NCBI GenBank assembly: GCA_015680905.1
Contig: CM027383.1
Coordinates: 96,805,501-96,869,500, forward strand
DNA from: Coptis chinensis
Taxonomy: Eukaryota; Streptophyta; Magnoliopsida; Ranunculales; Ranunculaceae
Direction: 5' to 3'
Length of the DNA: 64,000 bases
In this document: piece by piece, positions 50,201-61,532 of the stretch
How positions within the stretch are numbered: the first letter of the stretch is position 1
Layout of the letters: every line of letters begins with the position of its first letter
Position numbers and translations under genes: made by a program
Notes under the pieces: model-generated
Databases searched by the model: none
Told to the model about the DNA's origin: nothing
Seen by the model: the letters and a program-made list of their open reading frames with translations, nothing else

Positions 50201-50729
50201 AGTTCCATGAACTTTAGTTGAACTCTCAAGTTACGCAACTTGGGAAGTTTGACACTAAACACTCCATTTGACTCATTCAGATGTGCTCAAGAGAAAATAG
50301 GCATCACGTGGTTCTATAATGTGTGCAATTAATCAAGAAAAAAAAAAAAAAAAAAAAAACTGCACAGAAGAAATCAAAAGCAAATAAAACTATTAGAAAG
50401 CAGAGGATACATATTAGTCATAGCTAGAAATGTACCTTGTGAAGGGAAAAATTAGCCTCACCCACTTCCACAACAACATCAGATGGGATATCTTGAGAGA
50501 AGATCCTGAAAATGAGTTCAGAAGAAAGAAACAAGGATCTATATTCAGATTCTGAAGCATTGAAACAATATAATTAGACAAAGAAGAATGACTGAAAATG
50601 GTTTAGTTATTTCCAAAAAGTAGTAATTAAGTACCACTGGCCAGTTCTTTCCATGGCAGTATAGAGCCTGCGGTTGTTGTTGTTGTTGTTGTTGTTGTTG
50701 TTATTGTTGTTCTTGGCAATGGTAGCCAT
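47240..50729 (-). CDS. RPT2: BTB/NPH3 protein, Root Phototropism 2
   Basis: Five exons (50635-50729, 50436-50505, 49022-49399, 47887-48612, 47240-47719) give 582 residues in one frame. RPT2 acts with phototropins and NPH3 at the plasma membrane in phototropism and in adaptation to bright blue light. The BTB domain starts at DIPSDVVVEVGEANFSLHK and runs through LAKSGYIRKM-type sequence; the NPH3 domain includes WWTEELTILDID, LLPSEKASLPVNFVCCLL, DDDLYRAIDIYLKAHPNLDE and RLPVQIVLHALYYDQLKLR. A coiled coil (SLAKENEVLRTELLKMKMYV) follows, then the C-terminal RRRRFSIS. The antepenultimate Ser there matches the known 14-3-3 docking site of RPT2/NPH3. Residues 7-19 are 13 Asn, encoded by a GTT microsatellite. 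Intron 2 is long (about 1 kb). Confidence 0.95.
50673..50711. repeat. GTT microsatellite encoding poly-Asn in RPT2
   Basis: Thirteen near-perfect GTT units (one is ATT) lie inside exon 1 of RPT2 and read as 13 Asn codons on the minus strand. Likely variable in length between individuals. Confidence 0.9.
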
Positions 50730-50785
50730 TAACGTATGTCTCTCTTAAGAAAAGTGGCCTTTGAAAAGGTATTGCTGTACTTTTT

Positions 50786-50794
50786 CTTATATAG
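50786..50794 (-). promoter_or_regulatory. Candidate TATA box of RPT2
   Basis: CTATATAAG on the minus strand, about 60 bases upstream of the RPT2 start codon. It is a near-consensus TATA box and leaves room for a short 5' UTR. Confidence 0.55.
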
Positions 50795-53700
50795 AAACTA
50801 TTATTTCTGTAATTGGATTACTTCTAAAATGAATTTGCCTTATCTAAATGTAATCTAGCTCTTCTTATCTCACAAGCTCTTTAACTTGCTTCACTATTTA
50901 AGACTAAGAGACAGCACACATGCAGTTTTGTGTTCTCATGCATGCATGGCGGCTCATCATATCAGCTAACCTCAACTTGATCACCTAAATTGACATTCTT
51001 TTTATCCATTCCTAAAGTCCTCATCAGTGTACGTGGTCCTCAACACAAATTATACTTTTTAACTTCAATAAATTTTCTGATGGGCTAGACGAATTGCACG
51101 AAACATGCATCTTCTTCATGGCACCGACACTCACAAATCATAATGGTCTGAGTGACGAGTGAGTGTCGATGAGGCCATGACTCCCATGAGGGGTGCACAA
51201 CGTAATGTCATACTAGAGTAGTCATGCGTGCAGTGGCGTGGGTGCGTGCATCGGTAGCAGACCAAGGACTACGTGCAAATCACATACCATAAGTGGTAGT
51301 ATAGCCACGGTTCACCACTAGCTGTTTCCTTGTATCGATCCGCAATTCCACGTACATTAGTTTTAAGAACCCCAAACTTTTATGACTATAGCTAACATAA
51401 CACGCTTTTAGAGAGATTGGTGTCTTTTTGTAACAAATCATGCTAACAAGGATCTGAGGAATGGTAAAAAAAACCTTGTGACTTATTGGATTCGAACAGG
51501 ATGGTTCGAACTAGTCATAGATAATTATGTTACCATATCTCACAGACTAGGCTTATAGAGACCTAAGGTCAATGCTAATTATGTATGTAGCCAATTCCAA
51601 ATTCTAGCCTGTTACTGTCACTTTTACTACCATATGGAATATGTTGATAGTTAGTACTTAGAACTGGGTGTTAAACCGTATCATGTGGCTGGGAGTTGAT
51701 GCAATGCAAGCTTATTCAACTTGGGTTGGCTTAACTCAAACTGGCTAGTAAGATGTTTGTCAAAGACAGACGGAATGCTGCATGTTTGTCCATTTATTTG
51801 TTTGTTAATGGCGGTGGGGTTTGTACTTTTCTCCAAATTTCTGTGGACTGCAAAGCTTTTGCGTCGAAAGTTCAATAAGCCTTGGTCCAATTCTCGTTAT
51901 TGAGTGTCTCCGCCACACAAACCATATGTGGCTAGTAACTTTTCACCAAATTTTAAGTACAAGATTATGGTTGCCTTGGTTCCACGTCATTTGCCAACTA
52001 ACTTCCTAATTCCTCGCCTCCATCGATTCTGACAGGATAACATGGTGGGCGCTCACTATAGCAATCTGATCGGCCGTCTCAGCTAATACTTTTCTTACGC
52101 GTGTATTGAATATTGATCCGCTCATCCACATCCACTCATAAAGTCATAAACCTCCCTTATATACTGAGAGCAAAGCTGAAAAGCTATGTCATAGTGTCAT
52201 ACTCACTGAAAAAATACTTCAAAATATGGAAACGATCCTCTAGTTGATCCGAAATTTCCATATGCTAGGACACTGGGCCACTGCTTGTCTGCAATCTGCA
52301 TCATATATGCCTAGAGTTGCATTCTTTTTGTTTTTTTTGTTTTTTTTTTGTTTGGTTTTTCCTATTGCTGCATACATGCATTCAGTAATTCATTCTAGAC
52401 CCTGTATAAACTTTAATACTTTAAAGTGATGGGATAGGTACAACTCTTTGTTCAATACGTACATGTATCCTATCAGTTTTCCTCCAAGATATTGGGTACA
52501 TCTGATACCGTGCCTGTACTGGCAAAAATGCTAAGAATACTCTTCTCACATTCTAAGCCCAAAGGAAACAGTAGTCCAGACGAACTTCCATTGATAGCAA
52601 ATTGTTTCCTATCCACCAAAAAATATGACATTGGCGTCGATACAAAATATCCTACTGTGATATGTATTTGGTTCCTCGAAATGGATGATATGAAGTCCAA
52701 TCATTTTGTTTTTTTTTAATAAGCTTAGGGCTAGTCAGTCCCCCTGTTCATTAGAATCGTAAATAAAGATTACCAGCTTCGTCCTCAGCTCCTCCACAAA
52801 GTAGAGCAGTTGAGCTTAGAGGGAGGTTACAAAGTAGTTACAGGCTACATTAGTTTGTAGGCCGGCAAGGAAGTCTTCAGCTATAAATCGTGTCTATTGC
52901 TAAACAAAACCACACTGTCACAGTGTCACTTGTGATTTTGTGAATTCCAAATGCAAAACATGGTTGTTACTATAGTGGACCTTCATTAGGTTGTGGCTTT
53001 GGTGGCTTATTTACGACAAGAACCTTGTTGAGTTGGAGACCCAAAATAGGCTCAATGGTTTCACTTCATGGGTTGGGCTAATTTGAGTTTGTTCCAGTAA
53101 GATATTTGTGGGCCAAAACTCAATGTTCTAAAAAACGCTAGGCGGTAGTCAGGCGGTGGGAGAGTGCCTAACACTTAGATAGGCTAGGTGACAGACGGTT
53201 TTTTTATTAATATATCTTATAATATATATAGTAATACACATTTATACTACAATAAATAAAGAAAATCATTTACCTTAACTCAAAAAATAAACACAAACAA
53301 ATATACTTATTACAAAAATGTGTAATAGTTGAAGAAAATCGACTTCATATGAAAACATACTCTTTCTTATAGTGACATATAATTTACATTGGACTTTAGT
53401 CTTTTAAACTTATTCAAATCTTAAGCCTACACAAAGTACACAGGTCTTTAATTTTCAACATTTAATCATTCAAAAAAAAAAAAAAAAAAAACTTGACTGG
53501 ACCGTTTAGAGGCCGCCTAGCCTGTCTAATTGGTCCACCAATTTTTTAAAAGACTTGGAATCAGGCAAGTTAGTTGAGCACCGCATGACGCCTAGAGTTA
53601 CCTATACCGATTTTTAGAACAATGTTAACTACATGGACTGCTGGACGTATCATTTACACAAAATTTGTACACCTGCGTAATTAATTTAACCAGTTGGAAA

Positions 53701-55488
53701 AGTGGACATCAAATTCTACCAAAAAAAATTCTAGTGGGGTAAGGTGGTGATTGGATGCAAAGCATAGACATCTTTGGTAGTCAACTTATGTTGGGTTGCA
53801 TGTGAGGTGAGTGGAAAATGGATGTGGTAAGCCCTTTATATTGGTTGGACGGCCCAACCAGAAGTTGGTGGAATTGATATTTTCAATCACACAAAATATA
53901 CTGCCTTTTGACCCGCCTGGTATGAGGACCACTTTCTATGCGTGCCACTTTCTACAACATATTTCTTTTGGCTTCATGGACACATGATGTCGCTTTATTC
54001 ATCAAAGATTGCTCTAATTTACTGCTTAATGAGTTTCAAAATTTTAAGTTGGAGTGTCTAATTTGAAGCGTTATGTGGAATATGGAATGATGATAAAGAC
54101 TTACCTAATCGATGAGTAGAATTTGGTTGGTCGTGCCATTTGGCCTGATTGCCCCATTGTCGCAAGTCCCTGAGCCACAAATCAAACCAGCGCTGTTCAT
54201 ACAATTCAGAATTGAAATGGTCATTAGAGATGTAGGGTCTTCTTTTTCTTTTTTCTTTTTCCAACAAGGAGGTGTAAGGTCTTCTTTAGGAAAACGTTTT
54301 ACTAGGATTGATATAGATTGAAATTAACATCCTATGCAGCCAGCAGCCCCTATTTCCATGAGATTGAAATTAATGTTAAGTCCAATGAATGCGTAGAGTG
54401 AAATGCACTCCCCCAAAGAATTAGTGAAAATCGTTTGACTTTTGGAGCGTTGGTACGAAAGATAGACTTCAATGCGCAGGGGTGTTTGTTCAGCTGGGAC
54501 TAGGTGCCTCTTCTACTGCTACTTGATAGAAAAGCTCTGTACTTTTTCAAGAAGATTCAGACGTTAATCACGTATCTCAAGTGTACTTAAACCGAAACAT
54601 ATATACTAAGCGTGATCATTGCTCTCAAACAAACAGTAGCAACCTATGCACTAGCTAATTTTATTCTTCTCTTGTGTTTGAGGCTTTTGAGTACCATATA
54701 ACAAACCATACCACACGCCCACACCCCTAGTTTCACTTTTTATTTCTTCTATAAGGCGTTTTAGTAAAACAAGTGTATGAACTTGTATCGACTATTTAAA
54801 ATAGTTTACCTAAAAACAAAGCAAAAGACTACTTAAAATAGTTTTGGACTCATGAGCTTGTATAACTAATCCAGCAATTCACAATATCTAAATCTAAACT
54901 GCTCTCTCTCTGTGCTATTTGTCTTGTGAAGGTAAATACATAATTTGTCCTAGTAACTTGAGTTCGTTCAAGCTTAAAGGTATTTTCAGGAAACATGCAC
55001 GTCACCTTCATCGCAGTTAGCCAACAAGGACACGACGACAGAAATAAGATTGAAAAGAACAGTAGGTTGAATCATCAAAGTCAATGAAGAAAGACAATAA
55101 TAATAATCTTGTAGTTAACCAACAAGAAAATGATGTAATTAAAGTTAACCCAAAAGGAGATAGAGAGCTAAACAAGAACATGTGTAAGTCTCAGATGGCT
55201 TGTTATGTGGGGGACAAAGAGTGATATAATGTTGCGCAAGAGATTTCGCCAACCCCACTAATTTTCATGGTATAAAAAGGAAATGTTTTTCTCCCACAAG
55301 GTGTGCACTTTGAGGAACGGTTGGCGACTCATAAAACTCATTTTTAAACACAATTTGCCTTGGACTCACGTTATCCTTTGTCACTGCCTAGGAGGAAAGT
55401 GAGTTCAGTGGACAAACTCTATCTTGCTAACTGGGTTTTGTGCTCATCCTCCCCTGATCTGTTTATGGTATATATCACCTCGATCTTC
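50795..55488. other. Long intergenic region between RPT2 and the acid phosphatase gene
   Basis: No supported gene. Short RY-type CATGCATGCATG is at about 50938-50950. The clear insertion is the inverted-repeat element at 53126-53619. Several 60-75 codon frames have no recognisable content on either strand. Confidence 0.55.
53126..53619. mobile_element. Inverted-terminal-repeat element (MITE) with 5-base target duplication
   Basis: It starts TTCTAAAAAACGCTAGGCGG and ends with CCGATTTTTAGAA, flanked by CAATG on both sides (53121-53125 and 53620-53624). Subterminal CTAGGCGG/CCGCCTAG motifs are also inverted. It is 494 bases and non-coding, so non-autonomous. The exact TIR/TSD split is ambiguous by a base or two, and the superfamily is not certain. 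Confidence 0.7.
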
Positions 55489-55498
55489 TATAAATAGT
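55489..55498 (+). promoter_or_regulatory. TATA box of the acid phosphatase gene
   Basis: CTATAAATAG is a near-perfect plant TATA box and is followed by a CT-rich initiator-like tract (TCTGTCTCTCACTCTCAC) at the right distance for a start site near 55525. Confidence 0.65.
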
Positions 55499-55793
55499 CT
55501 TCTCTATCTTTCATCTGTCTCTGTCTCTCACTCTCACTTTCCGTCTCCACATCTTCATTCATTGTCGAGGCAAACAAGAGTTAATTAGTAAGCCTCGAAA
55601 TTGTACTTCATTACCCTGTGTGTGTGTGTGTTTTGAAACAAATGCACGGAATATAACAGGCCACAGGCCAGTTGACCAAAAGTTAGTAGGACTACATACA
55701 TATATCTATCGAATTTAGCTTTAAAGTAGTTACTCATCTTCTCCCTAGAGTCGCCTATAATTTCCTCTTTTTTTTAATACAAATTATGGCGGC

Positions 55794-56012
55794 ATGGGGA
55801 ACCAACTGAACGAGGTGCTAAGTCACTGTATAATTCATATAGTCATATATAGTCATATAGTTTTTTGGGGAACTGTGTCTGTAATTCTGTTCTTGGGAGC
55901 AAGATTTCACCGTTTTGTCCTACAACATATTTTACCTAAAAAAAGTCGCACAACTTCTATCATTTTAGTGTTGTTATTACTAATCGGTGTCTGTTTTGTT
56001 ACTTTTGCATGA
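55794..56012 (+). other. Upstream ORF of 72 codons in the phosphatase leader
   Basis: An ATG frame with a hydrophobic C-terminal half (IILVLLLLIGVCFVTFA) ends at a TGA three bases before the preferred phosphatase start (56016). A second, eight-codon upstream ORF begins at 55786. If the leader is unspliced these would have to be passed or reinitiated from. An intron in the leader could remove them. Confidence 0.35.
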
Positions 56013-56015
56013 TGC

Positions 56016-57187
56016 ATGAAATATGAAGTGCTGCGTATATTTGGGGCAATGCGGGCAATGTGGGAGGTACTACTGATGCTATTTTTAGGTGTATTCCCAA
56101 ACACCATAGGCAGCACAAAACCATACAAGTCGAATTCTGAGCTCAACCATTGTCATTGTTTAAGTTGGAGGGTTGCTGTGGAGGCAAACAACGTCAAAGG
56201 ATGGCGCACAGTACCAACTCAGTGCCTGCACTACATCGAACATTACATGCTTGGGGGTCAGTACGAGAGTGACCTTGAGATGATTATGGATCAGATCTCT
56301 AACTACATAGATGACATTGTTTTGACGGCCAATTCCAGTGGCATGAACGCTTGGATTTTGGATGTTGACGACACCTGCATTTCCAATCTCCTTTACTATA
56401 GAGGAAAACACTTCGGGTATGTAATTCTACCTTTAGTTGAAAGATTTATCAGCTTAAACGTAGACTATGCAACTCTCGTCAAGATAACTGGCTCTGATAT
56501 GAAAACCTTTTACTCATAAGATCTCCCTCTATTTATTTACTTATCCAAATGCTTAACTGGAAACATATAGATGCAATCCGTATGATCCAATGGGTTTCAA
56601 AACATGGGCAATGAGAGGAGCATGTCCTGCCGTTCCCACAGTTCTCAAAATGTTCGAGAAATTGGTCGAAAATGGCTTCAAAGTTTTCCTCCTTACTGGG
56701 AGAGACGAAGAGACGTTAGGCCAAACTACCATGTACAATTTGCATAACGAAGGATTCATTGGGTATGAAAGGTTAATTTTGAGGTAAGGCGATGATCCTT
56801 GGTTTCTGTAATTTAGAAATGGTTCTTTGTTGAGGTAAAACTTGTGTTTACTTCAATCAAGCATGGCTTAAAAAAACATTCTCCTCAATCTGAGTACAGT
56901 TTTGGGAATGCCAATCTAGTTTTTGCATAATCAAGCGTCCATACTTTGTTTTTCTTTTAAAACACAATCATTTTCCTGATAGGTTTGTGTTGTCATTTTT
57001 CTGTTACAGACCTCAGAGTTACAGGGGACAGAGTGCCGTGTTGTTCAAATCAGCAATGCGTAAGCAATTAGTAGAACAGGGCTACAGAATCTGGGGTAAT
57101 GTTGGGGACCAGTGGAGTGATCTAGCTGGAGACTGCTTAGGAGAGAAAACATTTAAGCTTCCTAATCCCATGTATTGTGTCCCCTAA
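56016..57187 (+). CDS. HAD-family acid phosphatase (vegetative storage protein type)
   Basis: Exons 56016-56416, 56571-56783 and 57010-57187 splice in frame to 263 residues, the usual size for plant class B acid phosphatases and VSPs. The N-terminus holds a hydrophobic signal-like segment (MWEVLLMLFLGVF), so secretion or vacuolar targeting is likely. Family markers are AVEANNVKGWRTVPTQC, HYMLGGQYESDLE, motif I LDVDDTC with both Asp residues (about 116), motif II LLTGRDE, Lys in AMRKQL, and motif IV GNVGDQWSDL. With motif I intact it can be a real phosphatase rather than a pure storage protein (soybean VSPs lose the nucleophile). The Met at 56049 is an alternative start just before the signal segment. 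Confidence 0.88.
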
Positions 57188-58261
57188 ATAAGACAATACT
57201 ATAGTATGTTAGTATGTAGATGGGGACTCAGTATTTTAGATTTTAAAGACCAATAATTTAAGTATTTAATCTTAGCAATCAAAAGGGCGGTAGTTGAGTG
57301 GCACCCGTTTCAGGTTTTATTTTCCTTTTTCCAAGTGATACTCCAGAAAACCATCCAAGCCACAATTTATTGTACAGAAGGATATCAGTCACTGGATTCT
57401 GCTTGATTCTCATCTAACTGCAAATAGTAAACAAGGTCCAATAAGTAAGCAACTTTAGAAAATGGATACAGATCCTTGTGTAATGTTGTTTTCTTCACCT
57501 CTTACTGAAACTCTTTCTAAACTTGTAAGGGAGGATAGGAAGGAAAAGTGTACTGTAGATCTTTGTATTAATGGAACTACTTGACTTTCGGGAAAAAAAA
57601 TACAGAGAAAAAAAAGCCTTTAGAAAGTGGATTGTACGTGGCCACTCAAGATAACTGGAGAACCTGCCGATCTGAAGTTGAAATTGCCAAATTCTCCACC
57701 AACCATTGTCAACAAGAAATGTGGTCCATAATACATTCAAAATACATTCAAACTGCAAATATAATCGAAAAGATTTCAAGCAATTACGAGCAGTCTGATC
57801 CATCAAACATTGTCGATTTACTGACGCCACAAACACAGTTTTAAGTCCTCCACATACGAGTCACTAACGATGTTACGAGACACGAATTTATTAATGCCCA
57901 AATTGGTATAACACAAAAGATATTCAAGTAAAATATGGATTACAAAACCGGCCAAGGGGAAGTCTACTTGTGTATTTGTAGAAGGCTCACCTACTCATTC
58001 TGGACCAAATAGATCATCACATATTTGCACCTAGTTACAGTTGCAAAGTTCTCATAGATGTTTGCCTTCCTCATGCTGTCAATTAGTAAGTGAACTTTTT
58101 CCAACTTCGAACAAGCAGGGCCTTTAAACTCTATAATAAAGGGTGCAGCTGTAAAATTATTTGTTGGAATTTCTTTATCTCAAAGCCTCTGTAAGCTGCA
58201 AGTTCAACTGAAAGCCTGAAAACAGATTGAGAAACAATGCAAACCCCCTAACGAAACATTA
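57188..58261. other. Intergenic, convergent 3' regions
   Basis: Frames at 57495-57844 on both strands have no recognisable motifs. The rest is AT-rich, with the 3' UTRs of the phosphatase (left) and the Coa1-like gene (right). Confidence 0.5.
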
Positions 58262-60382
58262 TTATGGGCCATCTTTTTCCAGCTTCGTAATCTCTTCACG
58301 GTTCTTTCTTTCTGCTTCCTCAAGTTCTCTTTCTTCATCCTCTTCATCCTCCTTTTCGTCCATATCCTCAAATTCCTTCTCTGCTGCCATTGCTCTCACT
58401 ATGGGATCTCTAAGTTCGGATATTAATCCACCCCCTACTTTGTACTCATCTTCATCTCCAATCAGAAAAAATCTCTGATCAGGTCCAGCTATCATGGGAA
58501 CATCAATCGCGAGTAGCTTCATGTCATACTGCACCGCCAAAGAGATACCGTGGGTAAGTAAGACTAAAACTAAAATCAAAACCTAATTATTTACCTTCCA
58601 AAAAGACGATAAAAACAATAGCTAGGTAATTCAAGTAGGTCTAATGATAGCCTTGAGTTCAGAGATTCTAGTAGATGAAACTACTTCTTACAGCATTCAA
58701 GAGCATGTTACAAGATGGAAAAGGGTAATTTGATCTTTGAAGTCTAAAGAGTTAACTAAGATCATCTGAGGTAGAAGCTGATTCAGATTAAACCAAGGAG
58801 ACTTCATTGTGATCTAACAATGACGAACATAATCGGGAAGAAAAATCCTAGAAGTTAATGGATCTATATAAGCTTATAGGTCAAAAATGGATTTCGGAAG
58901 CAGTTAGAAACTTAGAATAGGTTAGAGCAGTAAATACAACTGTAATGCTATTGCAAGGATCGACAATGTCATCCCAGAAAACAAACAACTCTATCCATGC
59001 CTTCTTCGGTGTACCTAGTTGCACATTTCCAGCATCTGCACTATGTGCACGCATATGTTGAAAAGTGGCCACCCGAACAAACTTTTGGTAGGATATAATC
59101 GTATATCAACTTATCTACGACAGAATAAAGGTAATTTTTCAAATATAGATGAGTCTGTCTTTTCCTCCAAAGCAGAATGAACAGTTAAAAAAAAAAGCAA
59201 ACCTGGCCTTTCTTCTTCTTAACTCCAACGCTTACAAGTCCTTTTCTTTCAGAGCCTTGTATTGGGAAAATAAGAAAACATCTTTTACCCCCAAGCTTTA
59301 GCTTAAAGTTTCTTAGGCTGATCCCACCTCCAGACATCACATATGCTCTCACATCCGTCCCTGATAGAGGAGCTCCCATGACTTCAAGAATTGCAGCTGA
59401 TGTATTCAGCTTCCTCATGGCAATTCTATAAACCCTATCAGGATTTATGGTAAATCTCGAGCGGATGTACAATCCCTTAATGAAAAATGAAAAAAAAAAA
59501 ATATCAAGCCTCAGGACAAAGAATACTTGTTGCGATTATAGAAGTCATGGTTATGCACACATAAATACACCCAAATGCCACATTCTTACAACTATATCAG
59601 AGAGTAATTGGGTTTTTTTCTGAAAAGTCAGACTTTCACAATAACAAACACTTGTTTAAATCATTAAAGGCATACCAATATGTTAAATGCATTAATAACA
59701 ACACAAGACAAGAATGGCAGATATAAAAAAGGTAGAGTTTATAAGATTACGGCAGGTCCCAATGCCTGAGCAACTGGACTTGTAGATGGTTCTCAAAATG
59801 TGCATAGAATAGATATCACAGGCATTGAGAGCTGATGTAATTTAATCAGGTCTCTACAATTAGTCATCTAAAAGTGTAAAATGTAGAGTTGTATATAAAC
59901 AAAGACAGGGTGTATACTGACAGCAAAGGCGACAATGGCAGATGAGAGAGCAAGAAAGCCATATTTAGCCATGCCTTCAGAGAGGCCAACGAAAGTATTA
60001 GCAATGCCAAACATTAATCTCCAGAGAAGCATGCATTCCTCTTCCAGAATGCGTCAATTTGCAGACCCACAGCCTCTCGATACCGCGAGAAGACGGATCG
60101 AACAGCAGATAATGGCTTGTCAACGACGGTCCTAGTCAAATTGGGATTCAAATTGAAACGAGACGAGGGGAAAGCATTGAGCAGTTTAAGAGACAAGCTT
60201 GTTTTAGAATCGGGGCCGGGGCTGGTTTTAGAAGAGAAAGTGTTTGTTAATAAGAATCGTTCGAGTAAGAAGGTGTTGGAGGAGGAAGTGGTGATTCGGT
60301 GAGATAAAATGCCAGAGCTGAAATTGGAATGCAATAATCTACGGACGAGTGGTTCGACCACTTTTTTACTTGGTGTCGCCAT
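58262..60382 (-). CDS. Coa1-like probable mitochondrial membrane protein (one-base frameshift in exon 1)
   Basis: Exons 59922-60382, 59203-59475 and 58262-58528 give about 333 residues once a one-base loss is allowed for. The N-terminus (MATPSKKVVEPLVRRLLHSN, Ser/Arg-rich) looks like a mitochondrial presequence. A hydrophobic segment (GFLALSSAIVAFA) follows, then a soluble domain with SAAILEVMGAPLSGTDVRA, FLIFPIQGSERKGLVSV and MKLLAIDVPM. The pattern of a small domain after one membrane helix resembles the cytochrome oxidase assembly factor Coa1/Tim21-like fold; that is a family-level inference. The tail is Glu/Lys-rich (DEKEDEEDEERELEEAERK). At 60034-60036 the frame changes between FWKRN and MLLWRLMFGIANTF, best explained by one missing T. 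The donor used after FA is GTCAGT. Confidence 0.7.
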
Positions 60383-60530
60383 TGCAATCAATCCTTCTTC
60401 TTCCTTCTCCTTCTTCTCCCTTTGTAATAATTTTCATTTCAGAATTCCAGCCATCTCGTATCGACACATTTCACGATATTTATTCTATCCACCTACGATA
60501 TCTCGCAACATTATGTGGACATTATTACTA

Positions 60531-61300
60531 GAATTACTGCATAGTCAGTGGAGACGTGAGCGTAGCAAGGGTAGGAGATGAGAGGAGGAGGAAAATGAAG
60601 ATAAAAACAGGAGATGAGAGGTGGAGGAAGATGAAGGAGGGAGACAGAGAGTGAGAGAGAAACTATTACGGGGGCACAGATAGACAGCAGCCAAGACACA
60701 TTTTACGCCCTCTAAAAAAAAAAACCCAACTCAAAAACGTTCGCATACGCTCACTTGAATTACTGCATAGCAGTGGGGAAGTGAGCGTAGCAAGGGTAGG
60801 AGATGAGAGGAGGAGGAAGATGAAGGAGAGAGATGAAGATAAGAGCAGGAGATGAGAGGTAGAGAAAGAAACAAAATTATTTATGAAGGACCGCTAAGAT
60901 AGGGAGAGTTAGAGGGTAGGAAATTTAGGAGGGAGGAGAAAGATGAAGATAGCCAAGACCAGGAGATGAAAAAAGATGAAGGAAGAACGTTCAGAGACAC
61001 TCAGAAACTATTACGGGGGTACAGATAGACAACAGCCAAGACACATTTTACGCTCTCTTAAAAAAAACACTCACTTGATTACTAGAATTACTGCATAGCA
61101 GTGGGAAAGTGAGCGTAGCAAGGGTAGGAGATGAGAGGAGAATGAAGATGAAGGAGAGAGATGAAGAGAAAAACAGGAGATGAGAGGTGGAGAAAGATGG
61201 AGGGAGACAGAGAGTTAGAGAGAAACTATTAAGGGGGGACAGACATATAGCAGCCAAGACATGCCTTCAAAAAAAAGCCAACTCAAGAACATTCACATAC
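60531..61300. repeat. Imperfect tandem repeats, about 230-330 bases per unit
   Basis: Units begin GAATTACTGCATAG at 60531, 60757 and 61085. Each has GTGAGCGTAGCAAGGGTAGG, a purine-rich GAGATGAGAGG stretch, AACTATTACGGGGG and an ACAGATAGACAGCAGCCAAG block. A shorter rearranged copy lies at 60830-61040. Non-coding. They sit upstream of the Coa1-like gene and downstream of the second NPH3 gene. Confidence 0.8.
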
Positions 61301-61532
61301 ACTCACTTGATTATAATAAATCATATGGTTGAGATCAAGTACAAATCTAGTTATAGGCAGTTGTGTACATTCCCAAGAGCAAATAACACGATATAATACA
61401 TCAGCATTGCCGGAATCAAGCTAGTTAACAGATTTGCTTACAACCACTAGGATGATCGCCTTTCTTGTGTCGTTAAACTGCGTACTAATAATAAAAAAAT
61501 TACAATTCAAAAAGGTTTAATTGAAATGCTGA

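Noticed and set aside
58881-59072. Open frame in intron 2 of the Coa1-like gene as an extra exon
   Set aside because: Exons 2 and 3 already join at phase 0 into a continuous domain (KKKGQ then YDMKLL), and this frame has no matching splice sites.
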